Positions 1 to 8,839 of a DNA stretch of 64,000 nt are shown one piece after another; the first letter of the stretch is position 1, and the number at the start of each line of letters is the position of its first letter. This stretch comes from Clostridia bacterium. GTDB lineage: Bacteria; Bacillota_A; Clostridia; Christensenellales; Aristaeellaceae. Both the position numbers and the translations under genes were made by a program. Below the pieces are notes generated by a model. That model saw nothing but the letters and a program-made list of their open reading frames with translations, was not told where the DNA came from and did not search any database. The stretch lies in NCBI GenBank assembly GCA_017509065.1, contig JAFWQM010000134.1, forward strand, positions 1 through 64,000, in the 5' to 3' direction.

Positions 1-54
1 ACCCCGGACACCTTGATTAAAAGTCAAGTGCTCTACCACCTGAGCTAATGGGTC
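1..54 (-). tRNA. tRNA-Lys (TTT), 3' end cut by window edge
   Basis: On the minus strand the sequence gives the 5' acceptor strand GACCCAT, a D arm with AGCTCAG...GGTAGAGC, and an anticodon stem-loop CTTGA-CTTTTAA-TCAAG with anticodon TTT (Lys). The T arm begins (CCGGGGT) and runs off the window at base 1, so the gene is partial. It is the last gene of a four-tRNA cluster. Confidence 0.93.
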
Positions 55-58
55 ACAA

Positions 59-133
59 TGGCTGGGGTGGCAGGGATCGAACCTACGAATGAGGGAGTCA
101 AAGTCCCTTGCCTTACCGCTTGGCTACACCCCA
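59..133 (-). tRNA. tRNA-Gln (TTG)
   Basis: The minus strand folds as a cloverleaf: acceptor TGGGGTG pairs with CACCCCA, discriminator G, and an encoded CCA lies at 61-59. The anticodon loop CTTTGAC gives anticodon TTG, read as Gln. The T loop GGTTCGATCC is intact. It lies only 4 bases from tRNA-Lys, so the two are probably co-transcribed. Confidence 0.95.
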
Positions 134-158
134 ACGGTACCTGCCATGTCCAGGAAAA

Positions 159-236
159 TGGGGTGGGTAGTGGGACTCGAACCCACGATCTCCAGAGCCA
201 CAATCTGGCGCCCTAACCAACTGAACTATACCCACC
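159..236 (-). tRNA. tRNA-His (GTG)
   Basis: The anticodon loop TTGTGGC sits between CCAGA and TCTGG and gives anticodon GTG (His). The acceptor GTGGGTA pairs with TACCCAC, and the extra 5' G opposite C73 that marks tRNA-His is present at 236/162. An encoded CCA lies at 161-159. Confidence 0.95.
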
Positions 237-250
237 ATAAGCGGATTGGA

Positions 251-324
<74 letters not shown>

Positions 325-387
325 ATGTCGCCGCGGAGCTGCGTCGAAGGCGGTTCCATGCGGAACCATCCCTGCTGACAGAAATAG

Positions 388-416
388 AGTTTAGCACAGT
401 TTTGCCAGTCTGTCAA
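388..416 (-). promoter_or_regulatory. sigma-A type promoter of the tRNA cluster
   Basis: The minus strand has TTGACA (416-411), a 17-base spacer and TAAACT (393-388), about 65 bases upstream of tRNA-Arg and pointing at the cluster. A perfect -35 with a 17-base spacer fits a strong stable-RNA promoter. Confidence 0.85.
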
Positions 417-437
417 TACGTTTTTTGAGATTTTTAG

Positions 438-1179
<742 letters not shown>

Positions 1180-1202
<23 letters not shown>

Positions 1203-1434
1203 CAGGTTTGCTGCATTCATAAAGCTGATCGGGACAAATATCCTGCTCATGGGGCCATTCGACGGAAAGCCCGCCGATGCGCACGGTTTTGAAGTACGCT
1301 TTATCCGCCAATTCACCCATCCAGCTTCCGCGAATCAGGGGCTTCACGTCAAATATCCGCACTTCTCCGTTATCAAATCCCACGCGAAGCTGATAATTCT
1401 CCAAGGGTTCAACGCTGAGCGCTTGAGGATTCAT
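1180..1434 (-). CDS. DUF2442 domain protein
   Basis: This is an 84-residue protein of the DUF2442 (NE0471 N-terminal) family, recognised from the pattern of a short beta-rich start, GEVRIFDVKPLI, and FKTVRIGGLSVEWP. It starts at an ATG preceded by GAGGTGGGCTT and lies 9 bases after the stop of a DUF4160 gene, a pairing often seen in bacteria. The pair has been suggested to behave like a toxin-antitoxin module; that role is unproven and is not shown by this sequence. Its 3' end overlaps the tail of the recombinase frame on the other strand by about 20 bases. Confidence 0.75.
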
Positions 1435-1443
1435 AAGCCCACC

Positions 1444-1709
1444 TCATTTCAAAGGTTCGATTTTGAAAGCAGCTTCGCCGCTGTAAAGCAGGTTCCAATT
1501 GGCCTGTAAATCTTCCTGGTGAATATCCATCCATACCTGCACCATTCTCAATTTGTTTTCGGTATTGACCCGGCAATGACATGTCCGTCTAAGGCAATCA
1601 CGGCTTTCTGGCCGGAGTATTCCACATGAATGTGCGGCTCATGATGCGGGCTGTCCGGCTCGCTGTACATCCGTACGATGATCCCATAAAACATACTGAT
1701 AGTTGGCAT
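1444..1709 (-). pseudogene. DUF4160 protein, broken by a one-base frameshift
   Basis: The gene starts at ATG 1709 behind GGAGGTGTCGCT and reads MPTISMFYGIIVRMYSEPD followed by PHHEPHIHVEYSG, the DUF4160 signature (His-rich PPHFHA-like patch). After GSIPKTN the frame meets TGA. The neighbouring frame picks up with KLRMVQVWMDIHQEDL and NWNLLYSGEAAFKIEPLK and ends at 1444, exactly the rest of the family. Adding one A in the CCGAAAACAAA run near 1556-1563 would restore IPKNKLRMVQ. So the gene is frameshifted, by decay or by a homopolymer error. Its partner DUF2442 gene follows at once. Confidence 0.75.
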
Positions 1710-1772
1710 AGCGACACCTCCTTTGATTCCAGTATACCGTATATCATGAAAAAAATCAATTCAATAAATACG

Positions 1773-1815
1773 CCTTGCTGAATCATGAGAATAATTCAGC
1801 AAGGTGTACTTTTTT
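1773..1815 (+). terminator. hairpin, possible rho-independent terminator
   Basis: CCTTGCTGAAT (1773-1783) pairs perfectly with ATTCAGCAAGG (1794-1804) and is followed by TGTACTTTTTTG. An A/T-rich flank on the other side means it could also act on the minus strand. It lies upstream of the DUF4160 gene on the minus strand; no intact plus-strand gene ends just before it. Confidence 0.5.
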
Positions 1816-1857
1816 GAATCTTTTCACTCATTTTGTTACATATGTATATTAGCATAA

Positions 1858-2130
1858 AATGGTTACTCCGTCACAGGCCAGCCTTCCAACGTATCAACTG
1901 TAGTTGGCAAGACCGCCACCTTCAAAGTAACTGCGACCGGGGCGACCAGCTATCAGTGGTATTATCAGAAACCCGGTGAAAGCACTTGGATCGCGGTGAC
2001 TAATAACGGTACTTCAGCCACCTACACCCTGACCACCGCCGTGCGGCACAATGGCTACAAGTACAAGTGCGAAGTGAAAAACGCCGCTGGAAGCGTGTTT
2101 TCCAATATCGTCACGCTGACCGTAAAATAA
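1858..2130 (+). pseudogene. C-terminal remnant of an Ig-like-domain surface protein
   Basis: The open frame begins right after a TAA at 1855-1857 and has no start codon. It encodes about 90 residues with an Ig-like fold pattern: VVGKTATFKVTATGATSYQW, then TYTLTTAVRHNGYKYKC and EVKNAAGSVFSNIVTLTVK before TAA. The Trp and Cys of the Ig core are visible. Such domains sit in tandem in large cell-surface proteins of Clostridia, so this is most likely the end of a deleted adhesin gene. A GC-rich terminator hairpin still follows. Confidence 0.65.
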
Positions 2131-2147
2131 GACAAAATTTCACAGCG

Positions 2148-2176
2148 CAGCGCCGCCCGCGGGCGGCGCTGTTTCA
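2148..2176 (+). terminator. rho-independent terminator
   Basis: CAGCGCCGCCCG and CGGGCGGCGCTG form a perfect 12-bp palindromic stem followed by TTTCATT. It sits 18 bases after the stop of the Ig-domain remnant and is presumably that gene's original terminator. Confidence 0.7.
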
Positions 2177-2199
2177 TTGCAATGTCTGAATATCAAATT

Positions 2200-2768
2200 C
2201 TAAGGTTCTTCACGGAAAGTTAGGGAGAGGGATCGATCCGTCTGCACTTCCCGGATCATAAATGGCGCGTGAGCAACCAGGCTGAGAAGGAATTGCTGGG
2301 AACTGTACGTGCTGTGTTCTGCATACATCTCCCTGTATGTCCAGCGCGTACATTCGTCCTTGGCTGTGTACTGGTAATACTTGTTGCCGTCCGCCACGCA
2401 ATAGCTGGGAACGAACTTCACGTCGATCTGTACCTTCTGTCCCGGATATTCTGCCCTTTGGTAGGGTTTGTTCTGCCATTTCTTCGCCTTTTTCTTCAAG
2501 GGAAGCTCCTGATTCGCAGTCTTTTGAAACACCCATAACTGCGCGTATATCCGTATTCGCATGCTTTCTGGTATGCCAGCAGCAGGTCTTCACCGTACTT
2601 CTTCCGCATCCGTAGCACCAGCTTGATTTCCTTTGCCGTCTGCGCTCGCGGAAAGCTGTGCGGTTTCCGGCTCTGTTCTTCCAGGCTCTTTGGTGTCCCA
2701 TCCCACCGCTTTGCCCATTTCCATACCGTTTTCCGGCTTACATGGTATACCTCAACAATTCATTAGAG
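2200..2768 (-). pseudogene. DDE (rve-type) transposase remnant, frameshifted and truncated
   Basis: Reading the minus strand from about 2768, VEVYHVSRKTVWKWAKRWD then GTPKSLEEQSRKPHS is a helix-turn-helix of an IS481/IS3-like transposase. It runs through a YGYTRSYGCFKRL motif and stops near 2500. In another frame PYQRAEYPGQKVQIDVKFV and QYTAKDECTRWTY continue the integrase core with the first catalytic Asp (IDVKF), and VQTD supplies the second Asp. The protein then ends abruptly (RSLSLTFREEP), so the catalytic Glu region is missing. The 5' end is also cut by stop codons. No terminal inverted repeats could be assigned. It is a dead insertion-sequence relic at the edge of the defence locus. Confidence 0.75.
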
Positions 2769-2791
2769 AATGGTATGAAATCAATTCATGC

Positions 2792-2819
2792 TTGATATAT
2801 TCTGTAATCATGGTAAAAT
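2792..2819 (+). promoter_or_regulatory. putative promoter of the Shango-like operon
   Basis: TTGATA (2792-2797), a 16-base spacer and an extended -10 TGG-TAAAAT (2811-2819) lie about 75 bases upstream of the TerB-domain gene. No other promoter-like sequence is seen between the transposase relic and that gene. Confidence 0.5.
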
Positions 2820-2894
2820 AGAATTGTGCGGAGAAAGAATGTTTGCTTTTGCCGCTAAGGAGAACAGAGAACGATCAGTTACAGGACGCAGCGC

Positions 2895-4736
2895 ATGACT
2901 TTAGCGGATTTGACAGCCTACGCCAGGGAAAAATACCGGATCACCGAGCAGCGCAAATGGGACGCTTTTCCCGGCTGCTCGATGCTGTGCGACCCAAACA
3001 CCGGGAAATGGGCCGCGCTTTTGATGCGCGAGTGGAACGACGACGCCGGCGAGGAAATCGAGCGGTGCGACATCAAATGCGGTGCGAATATCCTGGCAGC
3101 AATCCATGCGGACTATATCAGGAAGCCCTTCAGGATGCAGGGAATCAATTGGGTGGGCGTTGAATTCGACGGGCGGACGGAGCCGGTAGTGGTGCGCCGC
3201 CTGTTCGACCGCGCCATGCAGGCCGCGCGGCAGCCGGGAAACATTGTGGTGCTGGACGATCGGCCCGCTGTCAAAGGCTCCGTTTATCAGGATACGCCGC
3301 TTCCGCGGGCAAACGCTGTTCCGGTAAAAAAGCGGGAGCCTATCCCTGAACAGATCCGCAAAATGCGGCAGCTGTGCGATTATCGCTTCCAAACCTACTA
3401 TGATGAACGAAAAAAGTTCTATCTGCAGGGCATGTTCATGCGGGACTATGAGGACGACCACCCCTGGGACGGCCCGTTCGACGTATATTATCCCACGTAT
3501 CAGGCGCTGAACACAAAGCAGCTGCGCGGCTATTTCACCTGGCGCACCGCCGTTCGCAAAGGCGTGTTCCGGCCTGTCAACAGCGTCTTTGTGAATATTT
3601 ATCTCTGTGAACTGCTGAACCAGATTGGCACGTCTTCCCCGCGGGACAGCCTGAATAAGATGCGCGAATTTGAAACGGCGTATCTCGACGTAGGCTATGG
3701 CGATGAATATCTCCGTAAAAAGCTGCGCCGCTGGATGATGGAGTTTGCGATCATTTACGGCATGCACCCGGAGGAAGCGCGGCAGTACGCGGACCCAGGC
3801 ATGCTGGCCCGGGACGGGGCCATGGCCGTGTTGCGCGACCCGGGCGGGCACACGGACGAAGAAGTGTATTCCGCCCTGCTTATGCTCGCCAAAGAAAAGC
3901 TGATGTTTTCCTCGGTCATTCTGAAAAGCCAGAACGAGGGAAAGGCCCTGTTCGCAAAAGCATGGAAACAAGGCTGCGCTACGGAAGGATGGAACGGTAA
4001 AAACCTGTTCACCCAGTGCTTCGGCGCCATGTCCCCTTTTCCCTGGCGTCCGCTGATGAACGCGATCTATTGGGAACGGCGAAAGCTGGACGGCGTCAGC
4101 TTCCAACTGAACGCCTGCCGGAAATACCAGTGCGAGCATGGCGAGTGGCAGGTGTACAGCTATGAAACGCTGTACTTTGACCGCGGGCGGTTTTACGGCT
4201 TTCTCCATGAAACGGACAGGCAGCTTCGACTTTATCTCAAAACAGGTCATCCGCTGAAGGAAAAAGCGGAGGAAGCCTGGGCGAAACCCATCGCCGCCGC
4301 GGTGATCGAAGCGGACAGGAAAGAGAAGGAGGAAGCGGCCAGGCCGAAAATCGTGCTGAATCTGTCCGGCCTGGATCAGATCCGGAAGGACGCGCTCGCG
4401 ACGCGGGACAGCCTGCTCACCGAGGAAGAAAAGCAGGAGATGGCCGAAGCGGAAGAAAGCCCCGAAAAGGCTGAACCGGAAGCGGTATCGCAGGCCATGC
4501 CCGCCGTCCCGCTGGACGATATTCAGTTGCAGATCCTGCGCGCGCTGCTGGCAGGTCAGTCCGCGGACGCCATCATCCGGGAACGCCGCCTGCTGCCCTC
4601 CGTGGTCGTGGATAGCATCAACGAAGCGTTTTATGATGAAATCGGCGACAGCGTGCTGGAGGAAAACGGCGGCGGCATCGCCCTGGTGGAAGATTATATC
4701 GAGGATATCCGAAGGCTGGTTGGAGGACAACAATGA
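2895..4736 (+). CDS. sngA: TerB N- and C-terminal domain protein, SngA-like (Shango-type defence)
   Basis: A 613-residue soluble protein. The first ~115 residues (FPGCSMLCDPNTGKWAALLM, PFRMQGINWVGVEFD) look like a small YjbR/MmcQ-like domain, an inference from pattern. A TerB_N-type segment follows around residues 160-280 (YYDERKKFYLQGMFM, YPTYQALNTKQLRGYFTWR). The last ~80 residues match TerB_C (LQILRALLAGQSADAII to the end), after a charged, Glu/Ala-rich linker at ~475-530. ATG 2895 is used because a TAA lies in frame at 2856 and no start lies between; AGGA precedes it. Its stop overlaps the next ATG (ATGA), so translation is coupled to the ATPase. TerB protein + DUF2791 ATPase + helicase is the gene set I recall for Shango; the symbol rests on that and was not searched. 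Confidence 0.78.
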   Translation: MTLADLTAYAREKYRITEQRKWDAFPGCSMLCDPNTGKWAALLMREWNDDAGEEIERCDIKCGANILAAIHADYIRKPFRMQGINWVGVEFDGRTEPVVVRRLFDRAMQAARQPGNIVVLDDRPAVKGSVYQDTPLPRANAVPVKKREPIPEQIRKMRQLCDYRFQTYYDERKKFYLQGMFMRDYEDDHPWDGPFDVYYPTYQALNTKQLRGYFTWRTAVRKGVFRPVNSVFVNIYLCELLNQIGTSSPRDSLNKMREFETAYLDVGYGDEYLRKKLRRWMMEFAIIYGMHPEEARQYADPGMLARDGAMAVLRDPGGHTDEEVYSALLMLAKEKLMFSSVILKSQNEGKALFAKAWKQGCATEGWNGKNLFTQCFGAMSPFPWRPLMNAIYWERRKLDGVSFQLNACRKYQCEHGEWQVYSYETLYFDRGRFYGFLHETDRQLRLYLKTGHPLKEKAEEAWAKPIAAAVIEADRKEKEEAARPKIVLNLSGLDQIRKDALATRDSLLTEEEKQEMAEAEESPEKAEPEAVSQAMPAVPLDDIQLQILRALLAGQSADAIIRERRLLPSVVVDSINEAFYDEIGDSVLEENGGGIALVEDYIEDIRRLVGGQQ

Positions 4737-6064
4737 GCGAAGCAACCAAAAAAGTGCCCCGGCGCATCGCGCAGACGGTGCTGAATTCCTTAAAGGGCGG
4801 TGTGGTGCCGCGCATCGGCCTGCCCTATATCACCGTGGGAAGGAAGAATGAGATTCACGCGCTGCTGCATGACGTGGACATCATCGCCGAGGGTGGAGCG
4901 TCCTTCCGGTTCATCGTGGGGCGGTACGGCTCTGGCAAGAGCTTCCTTTTGCAGACCATCCGCAATTATGTGATGGACAGGGGATTCATCGTCTGTGACG
5001 CCGATCTGTCCCCCGAACGGCGCCTGCAGGGTACGAAAGGTCAAGGCCTGGCCACCTACCGGGAGCTGATCGGCAACCTGTCCACCAAAACCCGCCCCGA
5101 GGGCGGAGCGCTGACCCTGGTGCTGGACAGGTGGATCAGCACCGTGCAGAGCGAAGCGGCCCAGGAAACGGGACTGGCCCCCGGCGACCCAAAGCTGACC
5201 CAGGCGGTGGATCTGAGAATCAACGCCGTTACCGCTTCCATTAGCGAGCTGGTGCACGGCTTTGAGTTCGCACGGCTGCTGTCGGCTTATTATCACGCCT
5301 ATGTGAACGGTGACGACGAAACGAAAGCGAAGGTCGTGCGCTGGTTCCGGGCCGAATATGCCCTGAAGCGCGAAGCTCGGGAAGAACTGGGCGTGAACAT
5401 CATCATCACGGACGACGACTGGTACGATTATCTCAAGCTGTTCGCCTCCTTCTTCCGCCTGGCGGGCTACCAGGGCATGATGATCATGGTCGACGAGCTG
5501 GTGAACATCTACAAAATCCCCAACGCCATTTCCCGGCAGTACAATTATGAAAAGCTGCTGACCATGTACAACGACACCCTGCAGGGGAAAGCGCGGTACC
5601 TGGGTATCATCATGAGCGCGACGCCCCAGGCCGTGGAGGACAAACGGCGCGGCGTATACAGCTACGAAGCCCTTCGCTCACGGCTGGCGGAAGGAAAGTT
5701 TTCCCGCCCCGGCGCGCGGGATCTTTTGGCCCCGGTCATCCGTCTGGAACCGCTGACGGCAGAGGAAATGCTGGTGCTGTGCGAAAAGCTGGCCGGGATG
5801 CACGCCGACCTCTATAGCTATGACCAGCGCCTCACCGACGGCGACCTGGCGGCGTTCATCAAAATCGAGTACGAGCGCATCGGGGCCGACCTGAACATCA
5901 CGCCCCGCGAGATCATTCGGGACTTTATCGAACTGCTCGACCTGCTCTATCAGAACCCTGCCCTCACCGTGGAAACGCTGCTCCGGTCGGAGGATTTCAC
6001 CTACGCCAAGTCCGACGCTGTGTCGGACGAAGCGGATGATGATTTCGCGGAGTTTACCATTTAA
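4733..6064 (+). CDS. sngB: DUF2791 / BrxD-like P-loop ATPase, SngB-like
   Basis: A 443-residue ATPase. Walker A GRYGSGKS is at residues 63-70, preceded by the family's PYITVGRKNEI segment, and the hydrophobic Walker B strand MMIMVDE lies in the middle. GIIMSATPQAVEDKRRGVYS resembles the sensor region of the DUF2791 family, which includes BrxD of BREX systems. The C-terminal half is helical with EPLTAEEMLVLCEKL. ATG 4733 overlaps the stop of the TerB gene by four bases. The family is known from phage-defence loci, where it works with a large Lhr-like helicase, present here downstream. No BREX methylase, PglZ, BrxA or BrxB gene is near, which favours Shango over BREX. Confidence 0.82.
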   Translation: MSEATKKVPRRIAQTVLNSLKGGVVPRIGLPYITVGRKNEIHALLHDVDIIAEGGASFRFIVGRYGSGKSFLLQTIRNYVMDRGFIVCDADLSPERRLQGTKGQGLATYRELIGNLSTKTRPEGGALTLVLDRWISTVQSEAAQETGLAPGDPKLTQAVDLRINAVTASISELVHGFEFARLLSAYYHAYVNGDDETKAKVVRWFRAEYALKREAREELGVNIIITDDDWYDYLKLFASFFRLAGYQGMMIMVDELVNIYKIPNAISRQYNYEKLLTMYNDTLQGKARYLGIIMSATPQAVEDKRRGVYSYEALRSRLAEGKFSRPGARDLLAPVIRLEPLTAEEMLVLCEKLAGMHADLYSYDQRLTDGDLAAFIKIEYERIGADLNITPREIIRDFIELLDLLYQNPALTVETLLRSEDFTYAKSDAVSDEADDDFAEFTI

Positions 6065-6124
6065 TACCGTTAGCAGCCATGTTTTCAAGGATGAAAGTCT
6101 TTACAAAAACAAACAAGGAGAACG

Positions 6125-6517
6125 CTGGGGCTATCCGCCCCAGACCCTGACCAGGGGGATGATCCCCCCTGGACCCGCAACTGGCGAAATGACTCCATTG
6201 GGAAAAAACAACCACCTCCGCCTGCCGCGCTGGGGTTACGGAAGTTTGAGGCTTCTGGCCCAAGAAAGCCGGGAAAATCCCAGGGGAAAGCTCGCTTTCC
6301 CCCTGGTGATTTATCCCGGCTTTCCCCGGACGCGAAGCGTCCGGGTTGGCGGCTTCGCCGCCGGGCCAGAAGGACAATGGCGTCAAGCCAGGTTTCCGCG
6401 TCCTTCCCCGCATCACTGGAAAACAACTTCATTCTCCCTCTCATGCAGATTCCAGGGCAAGAGGTCCAGGAGATGAAATCTCCTGGTGCAGGTGCACGAG
6501 GGCCGCAGAGGCCCTCG
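6125..6517. other. dense nested hairpin block between ATPase and helicase genes
   Basis: The 523-base gap between the two genes holds no convincing coding frame but many perfect inverted repeats. Simple hairpins: 6125-6143 (CTGGGG/CCCCAG), 6151-6172 (CCAGGGGGAT/ATCCCCCCTGG), 6467-6487 (CCAGGAGAT/ATCTCCTGG), 6497-6517 (CGAGGGCC/GGCCCTCG). A branched fold lies between them: CTTCTGGCCC 6252-6261 pairs with 6363-6372 and encloses stems 6265-6274/6314-6323 (itself enclosing 6280-6291/6294-6306), 6325-6333/6337-6345 and 6348-6353/6357-6362. Farther out, CCATTG 6195-6200, TGAC 6190-6193 and CTGGC 6181-6185 pair in order with CAATGG, GTCA and GCCAG just after 6374. It could be a transcribed structured RNA of the operon, or a cluster of dispersed genomic repeats. 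Confidence 0.6.
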
Positions 6518-6587
6518 CCCCATCGTCTCTCATCCTAAATAACATAGCTATTATGGATTTATAAGATCAACTACACGAGGAACCGCC

Positions 6588-8828
6588 ATGGACGTATTCA
6601 GCCGCTATGCCCCGTTCATTCAGGATTACATTTACCGCTCCGGGTGGCACGCCCTGCGCGCGGTGCAGAACGCCGCAGGGGACGCCATCTTCGGCACGGA
6701 GGAAAACGTGCTGCTCACCGCTTCCACCGCCTCGGGCAAAACAGAAGCGGCGTTTTTTCCCATCCTTACGCTGCTGGAGGAAAACCCCTCCGCGTCCGTG
6801 GGCGTGCTGTACATCGCACCGCTCAAAGCGCTGATCAACGACCAGTTCGGCAGGCTGAACGAGCTGTGCGAGGAACAGGACATCCCGGTGTACCGCTGGC
6901 ACGGCGACGTGCCGCAGACGCAGAAGCGAAAGCTCCTGCGCCATCCGGCGGGTATCCTGCAAATCACCCCGGAATCCCTGGAATCGCTGATGATCAACAA
7001 GCACATGGAAATCCCGTCGCTGTTCGGGGATTTGCGCTTCATCGTGATCGACGAGATTCATTCCCTCCTGCGCGGCGACCGCGGCTGGCAGACCTTCTGC
7101 CTGATCGAGCGGCTGTGCAAAACAGCGGGATGCAGGCCCCGGCGCGTCGGCCTGTCCGCCACCATCGGCAATCCCGAGGAAGCGGGTCGCTTCCTGGCGG
7201 CGGGCAGCGGGCGAGGTACGGTGATCCCGAGGTTTGACGGCGGCAGGGACGTGTGGCGTCTGTCCATGGAGCATTTCTTCAACACCCCGCCCCAGGCCGA
7301 CGAAGGCCAGTCCATTTTTGCCGAACTGCCGGAGCCCGAAGCGCCTTCCGACACCGCGCCGAAGGCCGCCGATCCAGGCGTAGGCTACATTTTCGAGCAC
7401 ACCCGGGGCAAAAAGTGCCTGGTGTTCACCAACAGCCGGGAGGAGTGCGAATTCGTCTGCCAGCAACTTCGGCAGTACTGTGAAATCAACCGCGAACCCG
7501 ACCGCTTCCTGATCCATCACGGCAACCTGTCCGCTTCCTACCGCGAGAGCGCCGAGGAGGAAATGAAGGACGACGACTCCCTCATGTCCGTCTGCGCCAC
7601 CGCCACGCTGGAGCTCGGCATTGACATCGGCAGGCTGGAACGCGCATTCCAGATCGACGCGCCGTTCACGGTGTCCGGGTTTTTGCAGCGCATGGGACGC
7701 ACCGGGCGGCGCGGCGCGCCGGCGGAAATGTGGTTCGTGATGCGGGAAGACCACCCGGAAGCCCGCGCCATGCTGCCCGATTACATCCCCTGGCATATGC
7801 TCCAGGGCATCGCGCTGGTGCAATTGTATATCGAAGAGCGCTTCGTGGAGCCGCCGCGCACGGAACGCCTGCCCTATTCCCTGCTCTACCACCAGACCAT
7901 GAGCACGCTGGCTTCCTGCGGGGAAATGACGCCGGGGGAACTGGCCTCCCGTGTGCTGACGCTGAACTGCTTCCGGCGAATCACCCAGGATGATCTCCGC
8001 GTGCTGCTTCGGCACCTGCTCTCCATCGACCACATCAGCCGCACGGAAAACGGCGGGCTGATCGTGGGCCTTAACGGGGAGCGTGTGGTGAACAATTACA
8101 AGTTTTACGCCGTGTTCCAGGAGAATATCGAATACACCGTCCGCGCCGGTTCGGAAGAGCTGGGCACCATCGTGAAGCCGCCGCCCGCCGGGGACAAGAT
8201 CGCCATCGCGGGCCGGGTGTGGGTGGTGGACGAGGTGGATCACAAAAAGCGCACGGTCTACTGCACGATGGTGAAAGGGAACATTCCCGCCTATTTCGGC
8301 GACGTGGCGGGCGACATCCACACCCGCATCCTGGAGCGGATGAAAGGCGTGCTGGCTGAGGAAACGCAGTACCCCTATCTCATGCGCCGCGCAGTCTGCC
8401 GCCTTGCCGAAGCGCGGGAAACCTATCGGAAATCGGGCATGGCTGAAAAACCGCTCATTTCCCTTGGCGGGAAGATGTGGGCGCTGTTCCCCTGGCTTGG
8501 CAGCTACGCTTTCCTCGCGCTGGAGCGGTTTCTTAAAGTCCGCTGTGGCAGGCGGCTGGGCCTGAAAGGTATGAGCCCGGCGCGGCCCTATTACCTCCAA
8601 TTCACCATGCAGGTGAGCGAAGCGGAGTTTTACCGCATCACCGCCGAGGAAACGGAAAAGGACTTCGACCCCATGGAATTGGTCTATCCCAAGGAAGTGC
8701 CGGTCTTTGAAAAGTACGACGAATTCGTGCCCGAGGCGCTCATCCGCAAGGGCTTTGCCCTCGGCGTACTGGACATCGAGGGCATGAAGCGGCGGGTGCT
8801 GGGCTGGAGGAAGGAAGGAGACCTATGA
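6588..8828 (+). CDS. sngC: Lhr-like DEAD/DEAH-box helicase, SngC-like
   Basis: A 746-residue superfamily 2 helicase. Motif I TASTASGKT is at residues 44-52, motif II DEIH at 155-158, motif III SAT at 190-192, and motif VI QRMGRTGRRG about 370. The region after the two RecA lobes (VNNYKFYAVFQENIEYTVRA onward) resembles the C-terminal part of Lhr-type and BrxHII-type helicases. The start ATG 6588 follows GAGGAACCGCC. It is the third gene of the defence set but stands 523 bases from the ATPase, so it may have its own expression control. Known relatives unwind nucleic acid in anti-phage systems; the target here is unknown. All helicase motifs look intact. Confidence 0.82.
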   Translation: MDVFSRYAPFIQDYIYRSGWHALRAVQNAAGDAIFGTEENVLLTASTASGKTEAAFFPILTLLEENPSASVGVLYIAPLKALINDQFGRLNELCEEQDIPVYRWHGDVPQTQKRKLLRHPAGILQITPESLESLMINKHMEIPSLFGDLRFIVIDEIHSLLRGDRGWQTFCLIERLCKTAGCRPRRVGLSATIGNPEEAGRFLAAGSGRGTVIPRFDGGRDVWRLSMEHFFNTPPQADEGQSIFAELPEPEAPSDTAPKAADPGVGYIFEHTRGKKCLVFTNSREECEFVCQQLRQYCEINREPDRFLIHHGNLSASYRESAEEEMKDDDSLMSVCATATLELGIDIGRLERAFQIDAPFTVSGFLQRMGRTGRRGAPAEMWFVMREDHPEARAMLPDYIPWHMLQGIALVQLYIEERFVEPPRTERLPYSLLYHQTMSTLASCGEMTPGELASRVLTLNCFRRITQDDLRVLLRHLLSIDHISRTENGGLIVGLNGERVVNNYKFYAVFQENIEYTVRAGSEELGTIVKPPPAGDKIAIAGRVWVVDEVDHKKRTVYCTMVKGNIPAYFGDVAGDIHTRILERMKGVLAEETQYPYLMRRAVCRLAEARETYRKSGMAEKPLISLGGKMWALFPWLGSYAFLALERFLKVRCGRRLGLKGMSPARPYYLQFTMQVSEAEFYRITAEETEKDFDPMELVYPKEVPVFEKYDEFVPEALIRKGFALGVLDIEGMKRRVLGWRKEGDL

Positions 8829-8839
8829 AAACGCTCCTT

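Noticed and set aside
2901..4745. A 614-codon open frame antisense to the TerB-domain gene
   Set aside because: It mirrors the sense gene almost exactly, is rich in His, Arg, Gln and Phe, shows no family motif and has no ribosome-binding site. High GC at third positions leaves this frame open by chance.
6567..8600. A 677-codon open frame antisense to the helicase
   Set aside because: It has no motif or start signal; the sense strand has the full set of helicase motifs.
2792..8828. BREX system
   Set aside because: A BrxD-like ATPase and Lhr-like helicase occur in BREX, but PglZ, PglX/methylase, BrxA, BrxB and BrxC-type genes are missing and a TerB protein is present, which fits Shango better.
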